Shown: positions 1-7,944 of the stretch, in pieces
How the letters are laid out: each line of letters opens with the position of its first letter
How positions within the stretch are numbered: position 1 is the stretch's first letter
Origin: Methylobacterium sp. E-045
GTDB taxonomy: Bacteria > Pseudomonadota > Alphaproteobacteria > Rhizobiales > Beijerinckiaceae
DNA: 45,364 bases
Reading direction: 5' to 3'
Assembly: GCF_022829685.1 (NCBI RefSeq)
Contig: NZ_JAKSYE010000071.1
Span: 1-45,364, forward strand
Made by a program: the position numbers and the translations under genes
Notes under the pieces: model-generated
The model's database searches: none
Told to the model about the DNA's origin: nothing
Seen by the model: the letters and a program-made list of their open reading frames with translations, nothing else

Positions 1-210
1 GCGCTTACCGGTCTCGTGGAAGCTCGTCGCCAGGATGTAGGCGAGATGCCGGCGATCGAGCAGCACAGCGTGCAGCAGGAAGGCGTCGAGCAGGCGGTTC
101 AGCCCGTCGACCTGGTCCTGCGTGAACGAGCCGAATAGGGAGCGGATCGACGCGAAGAAGCGGTCTCGGTCGAGGCGCGCGAAAGCGCCCGCGTCGGTGG
201 ACGAGGTCAT
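1..210 (-). CDS. Probable phage endolysin, N-terminal part (cut by window edge)
   Basis: Only the first 70 codons are inside the window; the gene runs off at position 1. The N-terminal region looks like the helical start of chitinase-like (GH19-type) endolysins, and residues near the cut read AYILATSFHETGKR, which matches the conserved helix carrying the catalytic glutamate in HET. The role would be peptidoglycan cleavage at lysis. The ATG at 210 is preceded by GGAG at a good distance; an in-frame ATG at 222 is possible but has no ribosome site. It is the last late gene visible and sits just after an intrinsic terminator. The family call rests on a short segment, so the exact hydrolase class is uncertain. 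Confidence 0.6.
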   Translation of the reverse strand, partial: MTSSTDAGAFARLDRDRFFASIRSLFGSFTQDQVDGLNRLLDAFLLHAVLLDRRHLAYILATSFHETGKR

Positions 211-233
211 GCGGGGCTCCATGATCGGGGCAC

Positions 234-256
234 GAAAAAGCCGCCCGGAGGCGGCT
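234..256 (-). terminator. Intrinsic terminator ahead of the endolysin gene
   Basis: On the minus strand a 7-bp GC stem (AGCCGCC/GGCGGCT, 4-base loop) is followed directly by TTTTTC. It ends the transcript of the 65-residue gene and lies 24 bases before the endolysin start, so endolysin expression needs readthrough or its own promoter. Confidence 0.75.
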
Positions 257-283
257 GATGGAAGATGCAGCGGGAGACCGGCC

Positions 284-481
284 TCAGGGGGCCTTCAGCC
301 CGTCGTCCTCACTCCATGTCCAACCGACGTCGCCGACGTCCGACGCAACGACGTGGAACTCGTCGGTCGCGAACAGCCGCTCGTAATTCGGAGACGCCGG
401 GTCGGTCTCGAAGGTGATCTTGTCGACGACCTCGTTCGGGGCCTTCGACGTGTCGATGATGAGATGACGGGTCTGGGCCAT
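284..481 (-). CDS. Small hypothetical phage protein (65 aa)
   Basis: A 65-residue acidic protein with no transmembrane segment or recognisable motif. It begins MAQTRHLIIDTSKAPNEV and contains an acidic, tryptophan-bearing C-terminal stretch. It lies between a tail-associated gene (32 bases upstream) and the endolysin, and is followed by an intrinsic terminator. Its position suggests a late gene, perhaps a small tail or lysis-associated factor, but the sequence does not show a function. Confidence 0.6.
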   Translation of the reverse strand: MAQTRHLIIDTSKAPNEVVDKITFETDPASPNYERLFATDEFHVVASDVGDVGWTWSEDDGLKAP

Positions 482-513
482 GGCAGTCTTTCCGAAGTGA
501 TCCCGAAGGTAGC

Positions 514-1095
514 CTAGAACACCTCGTTCTGCCGAAGCAGCTCGCGGTAGACGGTGATGTTGAGCTTGAGGTTCTCAACCACCGTTGGCTTCCACAGCAG
601 CCGCGCGAAGCGGCTTACACGCTGTTGGGCAATGGGGATGTCCACGACGAGCATGGCATCTTCCGTGGTCAGCGAGGAAAAGTCCGTCGTCGCCGGCACC
701 AGAATGACGCCATCCCGGTTCGCCTTCGAGGACACCGTTCCCCGCAGCACGGTCGGAGCCTTCGTCGCGCCCCAGAACCGCAACCGCGTGACGACATAGG
801 TGTCTTGGCCGTCCTGCGTGGCCATGCCGAGTTCGATGTCGTTCGTGGTCGAGCAGTCGACCCCCTCGGTGGTCATCAGGACGCCATCGGGCTTGCGCCG
901 GATCGTGATCGGCCCCTCGACGCCGTCGTTGTTTTCGACCCAGATACCGTCGCGCCCGTGAATCGGTGCGCCCATGAGGACGGCACCGGTTTTGGTGCCG
1001 CCGACGTTGGTGACGACGCCCCGGCCAATGACCGAGACGGTGCCGCCGGAGCCGCCGCTGACGGCCCCGCCGAAGCCAGGAAACGGACCGCTCAT
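514..1095 (-). CDS. Hypothetical tail-module protein, Gly-rich N-terminus (193 aa)
   Basis: The protein starts with a glycine/serine-rich stretch (residues 1-25) and continues with beta-strand-like sequence without cysteine clusters or membrane segments. The ATG overlaps the stop of the upstream FAD oxidoreductase gene as ATGA, so the two are probably translationally coupled. Beta-rich composition and position at the distal end of the tail-fibre operon fit a small fibre tip, decoration or chaperone-like protein, but I do not recognise a family. Its tight coupling to the oxidoreductase suggests the two products act together. Confidence 0.65.
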   Translation of the reverse strand: MSGPFPGFGGAVSGGSGGTVSVIGRGVVTNVGGTKTGAVLMGAPIHGRDGIWVENNDGVEGPITIRRKPDGVLMTTEGVDCSTTNDIELGMATQDGQDTYVVTRLRFWGATKAPTVLRGTVSSKANRDGVILVPATTDFSSLTTEDAMLVVDIPIAQQRVSRFARLLWKPTVVENLKLNITVYRELLRQNEVF

Positions 1096-2684
1096 ACCTT
1101 CATCCCCAGGCTATCGGTGAGTTCACGGATCTTCGAGTAGGGCACCTCGGACACCGGGATGCCGTCACGAACGGCGACGAACGCGGCCACGCCTGCCGCC
1201 TCGCCGATCGACATCCAGGTCGGCTCCATGCGGAGCGAGCAGATGACGATGTCGCTGACTGCCGGGCAGCCGACCTCGAGCATGTTGCGGATGATCGCCG
1301 AGGGCGGCTTCAAAGCGGCGAACGGTAGGTTCCAGTACGAGCGACCGTCCTGGACGTCGTCGATCATATCGCCGTCTTGGGTGTAGCCGCCGCCCGGAAT
1401 GGTCGAATGGCACTTGGCGTGGCTGTCGGCGTGGTAGCCGCCACGTCCCATTGCCTCGAGGACGGTGCCGCGCGCGCTGCGACCGATGTTCTCGAACGAA
1501 ATCAGCCCGGACGACCGCATCCGGTGACTGGCGCGCACGTAGAGGTGCGAGGACCAGCCGCGCTGACCAAACCACTCGGTGACGTTGTGGTTTGGCGGCA
1601 AGCCCCAGAGGGCCATGTTCGCCCGCAGAGCCGGGTTCACACGCGGCGAGTTCTGCGCGAGGTAGTACCAGCCAGCCGTGTAGTAGTAGTGCCACGCCCA
1701 GAACAGTCGCCGCTGCGCCTTCGTCTTGCAGCGAACGTATTCCATCGGCGAGCCCCATTGAGAGCCGCCGTTGGTCGTCATGCAATATTGGTCGACGAAC
1801 TGACCCGACGAGATCTGCTCGATGTTGGTATATTTTGAGCCGCGTTCGTTGATCCAGTCCTCGAAGTCGGCCTCGCGGAACGGGAGCCCGTCGGGACGCA
1901 TCGGAGCCTGGAAGGGCAGGCGGTTCGGGTGCTGCGAGAACGTCGAGCGCCAGTTGTAGGCCATGACGCGCAGGTCGCCGAAGCCTTCAGCAACGGTCGT
2001 GTAGCCCTGGTTGCCCTTGATGATGTCGCCCTTGGCGTTCAGCAGAGCGGCCGGGAGCGTATTCCGGTTGTTGCTGTAGGCACCGGCGAGCAGCTCGTCG
2101 AATGTCGCGCGGTTCTCCGAGCGACCATAGGTGTAGGGCACCTTGGCGGCACGCCCGAGCTGCGCCTCGTAGGAGCAGGACAGGAACTGCTTGGCCTTGA
2201 CCTGCCGTCCGTCGGCGAAGGTGACGACGCCACCGAGTTTCGTGAACTGATCGATCTGGAAGTCGACGATCTCGATGTCCCAGAAGGTCTGCAGCCCGGC
2301 CAACATTTTGTCGCGGGCATAACGACCCCATTCCGGCAAATACCGGCGCGGGAGATCGGCGTACTGCCGGCCGTAGCCACGGACCTCCGGCGTCGGCGGG
2401 GTAGTGCTGTTGTCGGCGGGCGAGCCGACGACAGCACCGTCGGCAATGGCCGCCACCTCGCAGTCGAGGAAGAACTTGCGACCGAACCCTGACAGGGTGT
2501 CGGTGCTAGCCCCGACCCCGACATAGTCGGGCAGGCCTAGGCCACCGGTGAGAAGCCCACCGGGCCATTGCGCCTCGTCGGCGATGGCTACTGAGGCGCC
2601 AAGGCTTTTGAGACGGGCACCGGCCGCAAGGCCGGCCCCGCCCGAGCCCATGATGAAAACGTCGACGTCTGCAACGATCGCCAT
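1092..2684 (-). CDS. FAD-dependent oxidoreductase in the tail-fibre operon (530 aa)
   Basis: The N-terminus is a dinucleotide-binding Rossmann unit: a beta strand, then GSGGAG (Gly13, Gly15, Gly18), a helix, a second strand and an acidic residue followed by WPGG. Near residues 494-501 the sequence GEAAGVAA matches the C-terminal FAD-contact motif of the FAD_oxidored family. Length is normal for a complete enzyme and no frameshift is seen. Substrate cannot be read from the sequence. It starts 3 bases after the stop of a large tail-fibre gene and overlaps the following gene by ATGA, so it is embedded in the late structural operon. Its base composition matches the neighbouring late genes, unlike the AT-rich cargo genes elsewhere. 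Whether it acts in the infected cell or is carried on the virion is unknown. Confidence 0.8.
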   Translation of the reverse strand: MAIVADVDVFIMGSGGAGLAAGARLKSLGASVAIADEAQWPGGLLTGGLGLPDYVGVGASTDTLSGFGRKFFLDCEVAAIADGAVVGSPADNSTTPPTPEVRGYGRQYADLPRRYLPEWGRYARDKMLAGLQTFWDIEIVDFQIDQFTKLGGVVTFADGRQVKAKQFLSCSYEAQLGRAAKVPYTYGRSENRATFDELLAGAYSNNRNTLPAALLNAKGDIIKGNQGYTTVAEGFGDLRVMAYNWRSTFSQHPNRLPFQAPMRPDGLPFREADFEDWINERGSKYTNIEQISSGQFVDQYCMTTNGGSQWGSPMEYVRCKTKAQRRLFWAWHYYYTAGWYYLAQNSPRVNPALRANMALWGLPPNHNVTEWFGQRGWSSHLYVRASHRMRSSGLISFENIGRSARGTVLEAMGRGGYHADSHAKCHSTIPGGGYTQDGDMIDDVQDGRSYWNLPFAALKPPSAIIRNMLEVGCPAVSDIVICSLRMEPTWMSIGEAAGVAAFVAVRDGIPVSEVPYSKIRELTDSLGMKV

Positions 2685-2687
2685 GGC

Positions 2688-4799
2688 TCAGCCCCCCACA
2701 GCGGTGCGGAAGGTGGCCAGGAGCGAGACGAGCTTGTCGACCTGTGCGTCGGTCGGCACGGCGTCGTAGGTCTGCGCCTGGAACTCGAGCGTGCCGGTGT
2801 AGCCGAAGGTCAGGCCGCTCAGCGCATGCAGGCCGCCAATGTAGATGCTGCCGCTGCCGAGGGTCGCATCGTCGGCAACCTCGGCGATGTCCGACTTCAG
2901 CGTGCCATCCTTGTAGAAACGGATGCCGGCGTTGTTCGACCGGGTGTAGCCCTGGAGACCGCCGCGTCCACCTGCGGTCACGAGGAGCGATCCACCGCCG
3001 GTGTAGAGCGTGGTGACGGTGCCGGTACGGTTGGGGGCGACGCGGATGCCGCTGTTGCCCGTCGCGACCTTGGCGCTGCCGGCATCGGCCTGGTCCGCCG
3101 CGACGAACAGGCTGTGCTTGTTGACGGAGGTGGTCGTGGGGGTGACAAGCGTGTCGATCGCGTTGTTGCCGTTGAACACTGTTCCAGCGAACGAGGTGTC
3201 CGGAGGCGTCGAGCTGTTGATGACCACCCGGCCGAAGGTCCGGTCGGGATGGGCCCAATCGATCAGCCCGTCGAAGTTGTTCGGCGCACGCCCGACCCAG
3301 ATCGAGCCGCCCTTCGCGCACATATCGATCCAGCCGCTTTCGAGCAGCCCGAGGTAGAAGTCGCCGATCCCAGCGCGGCGTGCGTCGGACATGCCGCCGC
3401 CGTAGCGTGCCAGGTGCTTCGCGGCGCGGGCCGGCGAGTTCGGATCCTTGTTGATCGAGCGCCAGAAGCGCAGTGTCACGGGAACGGCATCGCCGTTCGT
3501 GACGACCGAGACCCGCCCGGAAGGCGGGGGATCGTAGGTATACCCGGCGCCGGGGGCATAGGTGTCGGAACCGGAACCGAGATGCTCCGCATCCTTGCCG
3601 AAAGCGATCGTCGCGTAAGCCGTTTCGGACTGGTTCTTGAACGACAGGCGTCCGATGCCGGCGCCATCAAGCGGCTGGGCGACCGCGTCGACGGGCGCTT
3701 TCCCGAATTCGCCGGATGCGTTGAAGTCGAACGGGAATCGGTCTGCCAAGGCGACCTCCTGAATCCATAGGATGCTGTCGGGATGGGTGAGGTCCGCGAG
3801 CTCGCCCGTGGTCAGGTTCTTCAGGACGAGCCCGAACTGATCGCTGAGAGGGAGCGTCGTCGTGACGATCGACTTGCCGACCTCGATCGCGGCGGCGGTG
3901 GAGCCGGGGGGACCGATGCGGCGAATGGCGAGAGGATTGCCGAGGGCGGCGTAGACGCCGGGGTTCGGAACGGTGCCCGTTGCGGCGTCGTATCCGAACT
4001 CGCTGGTGATGCCCGCGTGTCGGCCCGTGTCGCCGACGAGCACTTCGTAGGTCGTCGTTGCGGAGGGGACGAGAGGTGCGATCTCGGCCCAGGTTCCTCG
4101 CGTGATGCGGTTGGAGCTCTGGGCGCGTTCGATGTTATCGACGCGGTCATCGAGGGGATCGACGGCCGCCGCGATGTCGGCGAGCGATGCCTTCTCGGCG
4201 ATCGACTTCACCAAGTCCGAGCGGGTCTTTGAGAGATCCGAGTTCGTCGCTTTTTCGGCCAGCGCGTCCGAGATCGGGCCCGCAGCGACCATCTCCGCTT
4301 CGGATTTGTTGGCGACGTGGTCGAGCTCGATGAGGAGGCGCACCTCCTCGCCGGTCAGATCGGCATTGCCATCGCCAGCATTGCCCTTGATCGTGCCTTC
4401 CGGCGCTTCGACGAGATCGTCGTTCGCGATGAGGACCGGCGAGTCTGAACGGAACGCGTCAACGATCGGGTCATAGACCACCCGGTAGAGGCGCCCTTTG
4501 ATCACCCGGGCGAGGGGCTGGCCCTCGATGTCGAGCCAGGGCTTGGCGACGGCGTCGTCGACCTCGATCCGTGGCGCACCGGTGAAGTCGCGGTTGGCTT
4601 GGACGAGGAAGCCGAGACCACGCTTCAGGGCCGCATCACCGGGCTCCGTCGATATGGTGAAGAGCGAGCCCGATCCGCCGGTAACGATCGCGTGGTCGTC
4701 GATGTCGAACCGAAAGGTCGTACCGTGGCGCGAGACGTCGATGCCTCGCCCGGACTCGGCGTCGATGGGAAAGACGGGCAGGCCAGATGAGCCGAGCAT
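2688..4799 (-). CDS. Tail fibre / receptor-binding protein with lectin-like C-terminus (703 aa)
   Basis: A long modular protein. Residues ~1-150 form a beta-rich N-terminal part; ~175-245 is a heptad-like helical segment suitable for trimeric coiled-coil shaft formation; the C-terminal ~200 residues are rich in Gly, Ser, Thr and Asn and end with LEFQAQTYDAVPTDAQVDKL, a pattern common at the end of concanavalin/LamG-like folds in phage fibres. The likely role is host surface recognition. It follows an intrinsic terminator by 20 bases and is followed 3 bases later by the FAD oxidoreductase gene. Start chosen at ATG 4799, with GGAG upstream. The lectin fold is inferred from composition and terminal pattern, not from a profile search. 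Confidence 0.7.
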   Translation of the reverse strand: MLGSSGLPVFPIDAESGRGIDVSRHGTTFRFDIDDHAIVTGGSGSLFTISTEPGDAALKRGLGFLVQANRDFTGAPRIEVDDAVAKPWLDIEGQPLARVIKGRLYRVVYDPIVDAFRSDSPVLIANDDLVEAPEGTIKGNAGDGNADLTGEEVRLLIELDHVANKSEAEMVAAGPISDALAEKATNSDLSKTRSDLVKSIAEKASLADIAAAVDPLDDRVDNIERAQSSNRITRGTWAEIAPLVPSATTTYEVLVGDTGRHAGITSEFGYDAATGTVPNPGVYAALGNPLAIRRIGPPGSTAAAIEVGKSIVTTTLPLSDQFGLVLKNLTTGELADLTHPDSILWIQEVALADRFPFDFNASGEFGKAPVDAVAQPLDGAGIGRLSFKNQSETAYATIAFGKDAEHLGSGSDTYAPGAGYTYDPPPSGRVSVVTNGDAVPVTLRFWRSINKDPNSPARAAKHLARYGGGMSDARRAGIGDFYLGLLESGWIDMCAKGGSIWVGRAPNNFDGLIDWAHPDRTFGRVVINSSTPPDTSFAGTVFNGNNAIDTLVTPTTTSVNKHSLFVAADQADAGSAKVATGNSGIRVAPNRTGTVTTLYTGGGSLLVTAGGRGGLQGYTRSNNAGIRFYKDGTLKSDIAEVADDATLGSGSIYIGGLHALSGLTFGYTGTLEFQAQTYDAVPTDAQVDKLVSLLATFRTAVGG

Positions 4800-4818
4800 G
4801 CGGGTGCGCTCCGGGCAT

Positions 4819-4845
4819 GAAAAAGCCCGCCGGGTGAGGGCGGGC
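4819..4845 (-). terminator. Intrinsic terminator in the leader of the tail fibre gene
   Basis: On the minus strand GCCCGCC pairs with GGCGGGC around a 7-base loop and is followed by TTTTTC. It lies 20 bases upstream of the ATG at 4799 and after the stop of the 134-residue gene. Confidence 0.8.
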
Positions 4846-4871
4846 GGAACGGGGTCAGACAGTCGGTCGGA

Positions 4872-5276
4872 TCAGCGGATCTCGACGGGCTCGGCCATGA
4901 TCTCGGCCGTCTCCGGACCGATCGTGAGGACGAGGCGGACGTCGTAGAGGCCAGGGCGGACCCGGCTCATGGCGGACGCGGGGAAAAGCGCCTCGACGAG
5001 GCCGGGGCTGACGATGACGAGCGAGCGGTCGGCGGTACTGGCGGTCAGGACGGGGGCAGGGCCGTCGCAACGGTCAACCGCCCCGTCCCAGCAGCCGCCG
5101 CGATCGAAGGGCGGGCGCGGTGTCACGGTGAGGACCACCAGCGAGGCGCGGCGGAAGTCGATCAGACCGTTGTCGGACTGGTCGAGGCGACCGTCGGCAT
5201 AGGCGGAGCGAAACACACGGCGAAACCGCCATTGCCCGCCGCGCGAGACCGTGCCGAGGCTGTTCAGGAAGGCCAT
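4872..5276 (-). CDS. Hypothetical tail-module protein (134 aa)
   Basis: A soluble 134-residue protein, predicted mostly beta, with two cysteines around residues 62-70 (GGCWDGAVDRC). It lies 10 bases after the stop of the collar-like fibre gene and is followed by a terminator, then by the large fibre gene. A role as fibre adaptor or fibre chaperone is plausible from position; no family was recognised. The start at 5276 is the only upstream ATG in a good position. Confidence 0.65.
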   Translation of the reverse strand: MAFLNSLGTVSRGGQWRFRRVFRSAYADGRLDQSDNGLIDFRRASLVVLTVTPRPPFDRGGCWDGAVDRCDGPAPVLTASTADRSLVIVSPGLVEALFPASAMSRVRPGLYDVRLVLTIGPETAEIMAEPVEIR

Positions 5277-5286
5277 CGGCGCGCCC

Positions 5287-6438
5287 TCACAGCTTCAGGT
5301 AATAGGTGCCGAGACGCACCGGGGGGAGGTTGGTGAGCGGCCGCCCGCCGTCCGGGTTGACGATTGTCACGCCGAGGTTGACGGGCGGGAGATCGGACGA
5401 GACCTCGGCCTCCCCTGACCACATCGCATCGAGCGGGTAGGCCGTACCCCCGTCTCCGTTCGCGATCCTGTGCAGTGTGTCGTGCGTTTTATACGTCCGA
5501 GGCGGGTCGTCATAAGTGGTCGTCCCGCCCGGCATGGCGACGGGCAGGTTCCTGTTGCTGAGGTAGGACAGCGAGTCGCCGCCGATCTCCCCGGGGCGTT
5601 CCGCGTTCAGGACGGCAAAGCGCCCGGTGACGCTGCCTCCGGAGGCCGCCGCAGCCGAGAGGGTGACGGTGTTTCCGATGATGTCGGTGATGTACGTGCC
5701 GGCGGAGACCCCGGGAGCGTAGACGTACATTTCAGGGGCGACCCTGGAGATGTCGGGCACGGTCGCAGTTGGCGACCCTGCTGTGAGATTGATGGTCCGG
5801 AGCGCCTGGATGCGGCCAGCCGCCGTCGAACCCATCGTATCGAGGCCGCCGGCCAACGCCCCCTGCATGCTGGGAATGGCGATGGTCTTACCGAGGGCGA
5901 AATCGGCTGCCGCACCCGATGTGCCGCGCCCTCCGCTGACCGACACGATGTCATCGGCGAAGTTATTGTACAGGTACGTGAAGAGGTTCAGCGTGTCGGC
6001 ATTGGCGCGCTCAGATGCGCCGGAGGTGGCATTCCCGATGCGGTTGCCGTTCATCCGGACCCAGCCCGGAAGGATCGCGCCGTCGGGGCGCCATTTGACG
6101 TCGCCCGTGCCGAAGTAGGACGCGGCATCCGGCGCCGGCGCCGGGTTCACCGGATCCACGACCGGGGCGGCTACGCCGAGGCCGTCGTCGTACCAGAGCT
6201 CGACGCCGCCCGTGCCGAGGATCTGCTCGGCATAGAGCCCAGCGGGGAGATAGACACGAGGGAATCGCCCGTTCGCATCGGCAACGACCGGCTGTTGATG
6301 CGCCTGCGTCAGTCCGGGGTTCGAGTAGGCGACGAGCGGCGTCGTGGTCCCGCCGGCGAAGAAGTTCGCCTTCAGGTCGAGGTACGGCCGGCCGGAGCCG
6401 TCGAGCACCTGAGTGCGTGAACGCGGCCAAGCCGGCAT
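5287..6438 (-). CDS. Tail fibre protein with collar-like domain (383 aa)
   Basis: Residues ~1-75 (SRTQVLDGSGRPYLDLKANF and following, including ADANGRFPRVYLPAGLYAEQI) resemble N-terminal virion-attachment parts of tail spikes and fibres that bind the short tail. In the middle, GWVRMNGNRIG resembles the conserved motif of phage tail-collar domains, and the C-terminus is beta-rich. It begins the fibre block downstream of the accessory cassette. Its leader holds two hairpins and one copy of the repeated ~45-bp element. It probably links the tail machine to the larger fibre encoded at 2688-4799. Confidence 0.7.
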   Translation of the reverse strand: MPAWPRSRTQVLDGSGRPYLDLKANFFAGGTTTPLVAYSNPGLTQAHQQPVVADANGRFPRVYLPAGLYAEQILGTGGVELWYDDGLGVAAPVVDPVNPAPAPDAASYFGTGDVKWRPDGAILPGWVRMNGNRIGNATSGASERANADTLNLFTYLYNNFADDIVSVSGGRGTSGAAADFALGKTIAIPSMQGALAGGLDTMGSTAAGRIQALRTINLTAGSPTATVPDISRVAPEMYVYAPGVSAGTYITDIIGNTVTLSAAAASGGSVTGRFAVLNAERPGEIGGDSLSYLSNRNLPVAMPGGTTTYDDPPRTYKTHDTLHRIANGDGGTAYPLDAMWSGEAEVSSDLPPVNLGVTIVNPDGGRPLTNLPPVRLGTYYLKL

Positions 6439-6459
6439 GCGGGGCTCCTGACATGCAAA

Positions 6460-6482
6460 CGGCCGCTCTGGTGGAGCGGCCG
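6460..6482 (-). other. GC-rich hairpin in the fibre leader
   Basis: A perfect 9-bp inverted repeat (CGGCCGCTC with GAGCGGCCG) around a short loop, 22 bases upstream of the fibre start codon. There is no real T-tract after it on the minus strand, so it may be an RNA structure in the leader rather than a terminator. Confidence 0.5.
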
Positions 6483-6501
6483 GCGTCGAAGGTGCTGGAA
6501 T

Positions 6502-6527
6502 GAAAAAGCCCCGCGGTGAGGCGGGGC
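6502..6527 (-). terminator. Intrinsic terminator upstream of the tail fibre gene
   Basis: On the minus strand GCCCCGC pairs with GCGGGGC and is followed by TTTTTC. It lies between the accessory cassette and the fibre gene at 6438. The conserved element at 6557-6601 is 30 bases upstream of it in the minus direction. Confidence 0.8.
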
Positions 6528-6556
6528 CGTGGTCGGGCGGCGGAGTTCTCGCGCAC

Positions 6557-6601
6557 GTCTCTCGACGGTGGCGGTTTCCGATGGATTGCCCGTCGGGTCA
6601 A
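6557..6601 (-). repeat. Conserved ~45-bp element, copy A
   Basis: First of three copies (others at 22656-22701 and 31437-31481). On the plus strand each has GTCTC, two variable bases, GACG, 14-15 variable bases, GGATT, then GCCCGTCGGGTCAA. Read on the minus strand it begins TTGACCCGACGGGC, an imperfect inverted repeat that also contains a TTGACC -35-like hexamer. An intrinsic terminator follows in the minus direction, then the fibre gene. Possible roles are promoter, antiterminator-loading site or junction of cargo insertion. Confidence 0.7.
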
Positions 6602-6705
6602 GGGGCAAAGGGACTGAAAGCGGATCTTCGCAGCGCCCCTGCCCCTGGCCGTTCGTATTTCAGACGGTTAACGCGGAATTAACTAACTCCGTCGAAAATT
6701 ATCAA

Positions 6706-7665
6706 ATGGACAGCAAAGACTTCAAATTCGGACCTCACTACTGGGCAATGCATGGGCTGCTGTCGCCGCCGCCAAAGACACCCGGCCTAATAAACACGCA
6801 CAAGAATTACATAGCCAATCTTTCTCGGATACATAATATGCAATATATGCTTCCTGGCATAATTGCTCCGATTATTATCATTGAAAAAACAGGAACGCAC
6901 GCCCTCCTTGAATTAGAATCTAAGGAGCCAGCCGCAGACCAGCAGCGTAGAGACCAATATGCCTTGGAGAAAATATCTGAGGCAGTTGCCGCTTTTGATT
7001 CAGATGCAGTTGCAATGTCGCAAGGCAGTCCGCCAACGCGGAGGTGGTTGGAGCTGCAGGGGCGCACGTTTCATATGCTCAAGATCGTATCCACGGACTT
7101 CTCGAGCATTGAGCAATCTCTTGAGTCATGGTTAGCTTCAATTATCGTCGAGTGTTGGGGTACTTTTGAAGTCATGGCCGGCGACCTTTGGGAAGCTGCG
7201 CTCAACACTCACCCGAACATATTATGCGAAATGAGGGGCAAAAAGAAAGAAGAAATGGAGGGAAAGACCTTTCCGCTAAAGCTAATGCAAAAATATGATT
7301 ATGATCTAAAGCATAAGATGGGGTCAATCTGGAGGACCGACCTTAGTTTGGCAAGCCTTGCCAGCATACAATCAGCGTACAAGGCAGCATTTTGCATTGA
7401 CAATAAATCGATATTAGGAGCAATCGACTCGACAGAAATATTGCGCATCAGCGCCATGAGAAACATCATAGTTCATAATTCAAGCAAATTTGACCAACAG
7501 TATCTCAATCTCGTCAGCAAAGATTTGAAGACCCCCAAGGGGGCAGTTGGGGAATCGTTGCCACCATTTCTCGATTACGAGTTCATTGAGGAGATGTTAC
7601 TCCCGTTTGTGGAACGCTCCGTGGAGCTTATCAATGCCGTCGATGACTGGATCCAAAAAAACTGA
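6706..7665 (+). CDS. HEPN-like protein, probable phage-carried defence or toxin gene (319 aa)
   Basis: An AT-rich plus-strand gene inside a GC-rich minus-strand operon, so it is probably acquired cargo. The C-terminal half is helical and contains MRNIIVHNSS with Arg252 and His257, the R-x4-H arrangement (with Asn after Arg) that forms the active site in HEPN ribonucleases. A conserved-looking helix with WGTFEVMAGDLWEAAL precedes it. HEPN proteins are widespread in abortive infection and toxin systems, where they usually cut RNA. The reading frame is open further upstream to 6529, but base composition changes near 6670 and ATG 6706 is the first start in the AT-rich part. No antitoxin partner is obvious unless the overlapping small gene plays that role. 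HEPN assignment is from motif and helical context only. Confidence 0.65.
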   Translation: MDSKDFKFGPHYWAMHGLLSPPPKTPGLINTHKNYIANLSRIHNMQYMLPGIIAPIIIIEKTGTHALLELESKEPAADQQRRDQYALEKISEAVAAFDSDAVAMSQGSPPTRRWLELQGRTFHMLKIVSTDFSSIEQSLESWLASIIVECWGTFEVMAGDLWEAALNTHPNILCEMRGKKKEEMEGKTFPLKLMQKYDYDLKHKMGSIWRTDLSLASLASIQSAYKAAFCIDNKSILGAIDSTEILRISAMRNIIVHNSSKFDQQYLNLVSKDLKTPKGAVGESLPPFLDYEFIEEMLLPFVERSVELINAVDDWIQKN

Positions 7666-7858
7666 ACAAGAGAGTTCACTCCTGGAGCGCATCGTCCTCG
7701 AGCGCGTTTGCGACGATTGTGGGGGCGAAGGGCGTATCCAATACACCGGCACCTGCCCGTTCTGCGACGGCGGCGGCTACATCCCAACCGAAGATGGCGA
7801 GAAGATCCTCGCCCTCGTTTTCCACTCTCGGCTTGGTCGCAGACCGCGAGACGATTGA
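7643..7858 (+). CDS. Small DnaJ-like zinc-finger protein (71 aa)
   Basis: A short basic protein with two CxxC knuckles, each followed by a Gly-rich turn: CDDCGGEG at residues 23-30 and CPFCDGGG at 38-45. This is the repeat style of the DnaJ/HSP40 central zinc-binding region, but without the other two knuckles and with no J domain. The ATG at 7643 lies inside the end of the HEPN-like gene (23-base overlap, different frame), suggesting coupled translation. Similar small CxxC proteins occur in phages and Rhizobiales genomes without known function. Here it could be a partner or regulator of the HEPN protein; that is inference from overlap only. Confidence 0.6.
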   Translation: MTGSKKTEQESSLLERIVLERVCDDCGGEGRIQYTGTCPFCDGGGYIPTEDGEKILALVFHSRLGRRPRDD

Positions 7859-7944
7859 TCGGCGATAGCCCCACGCCAGACCTCCTGCTATCGTCCCGGC
7901 ATGCCCCGCTGGCTCTTCCGCCGGGGCAAATGCTCATGAGCATG

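Noticed and set aside
6529..6705. Extension of the HEPN-like gene upstream to 6529
   Set aside because: This part is GC-rich phage sequence containing conserved element copy A, with different composition from the gene itself.
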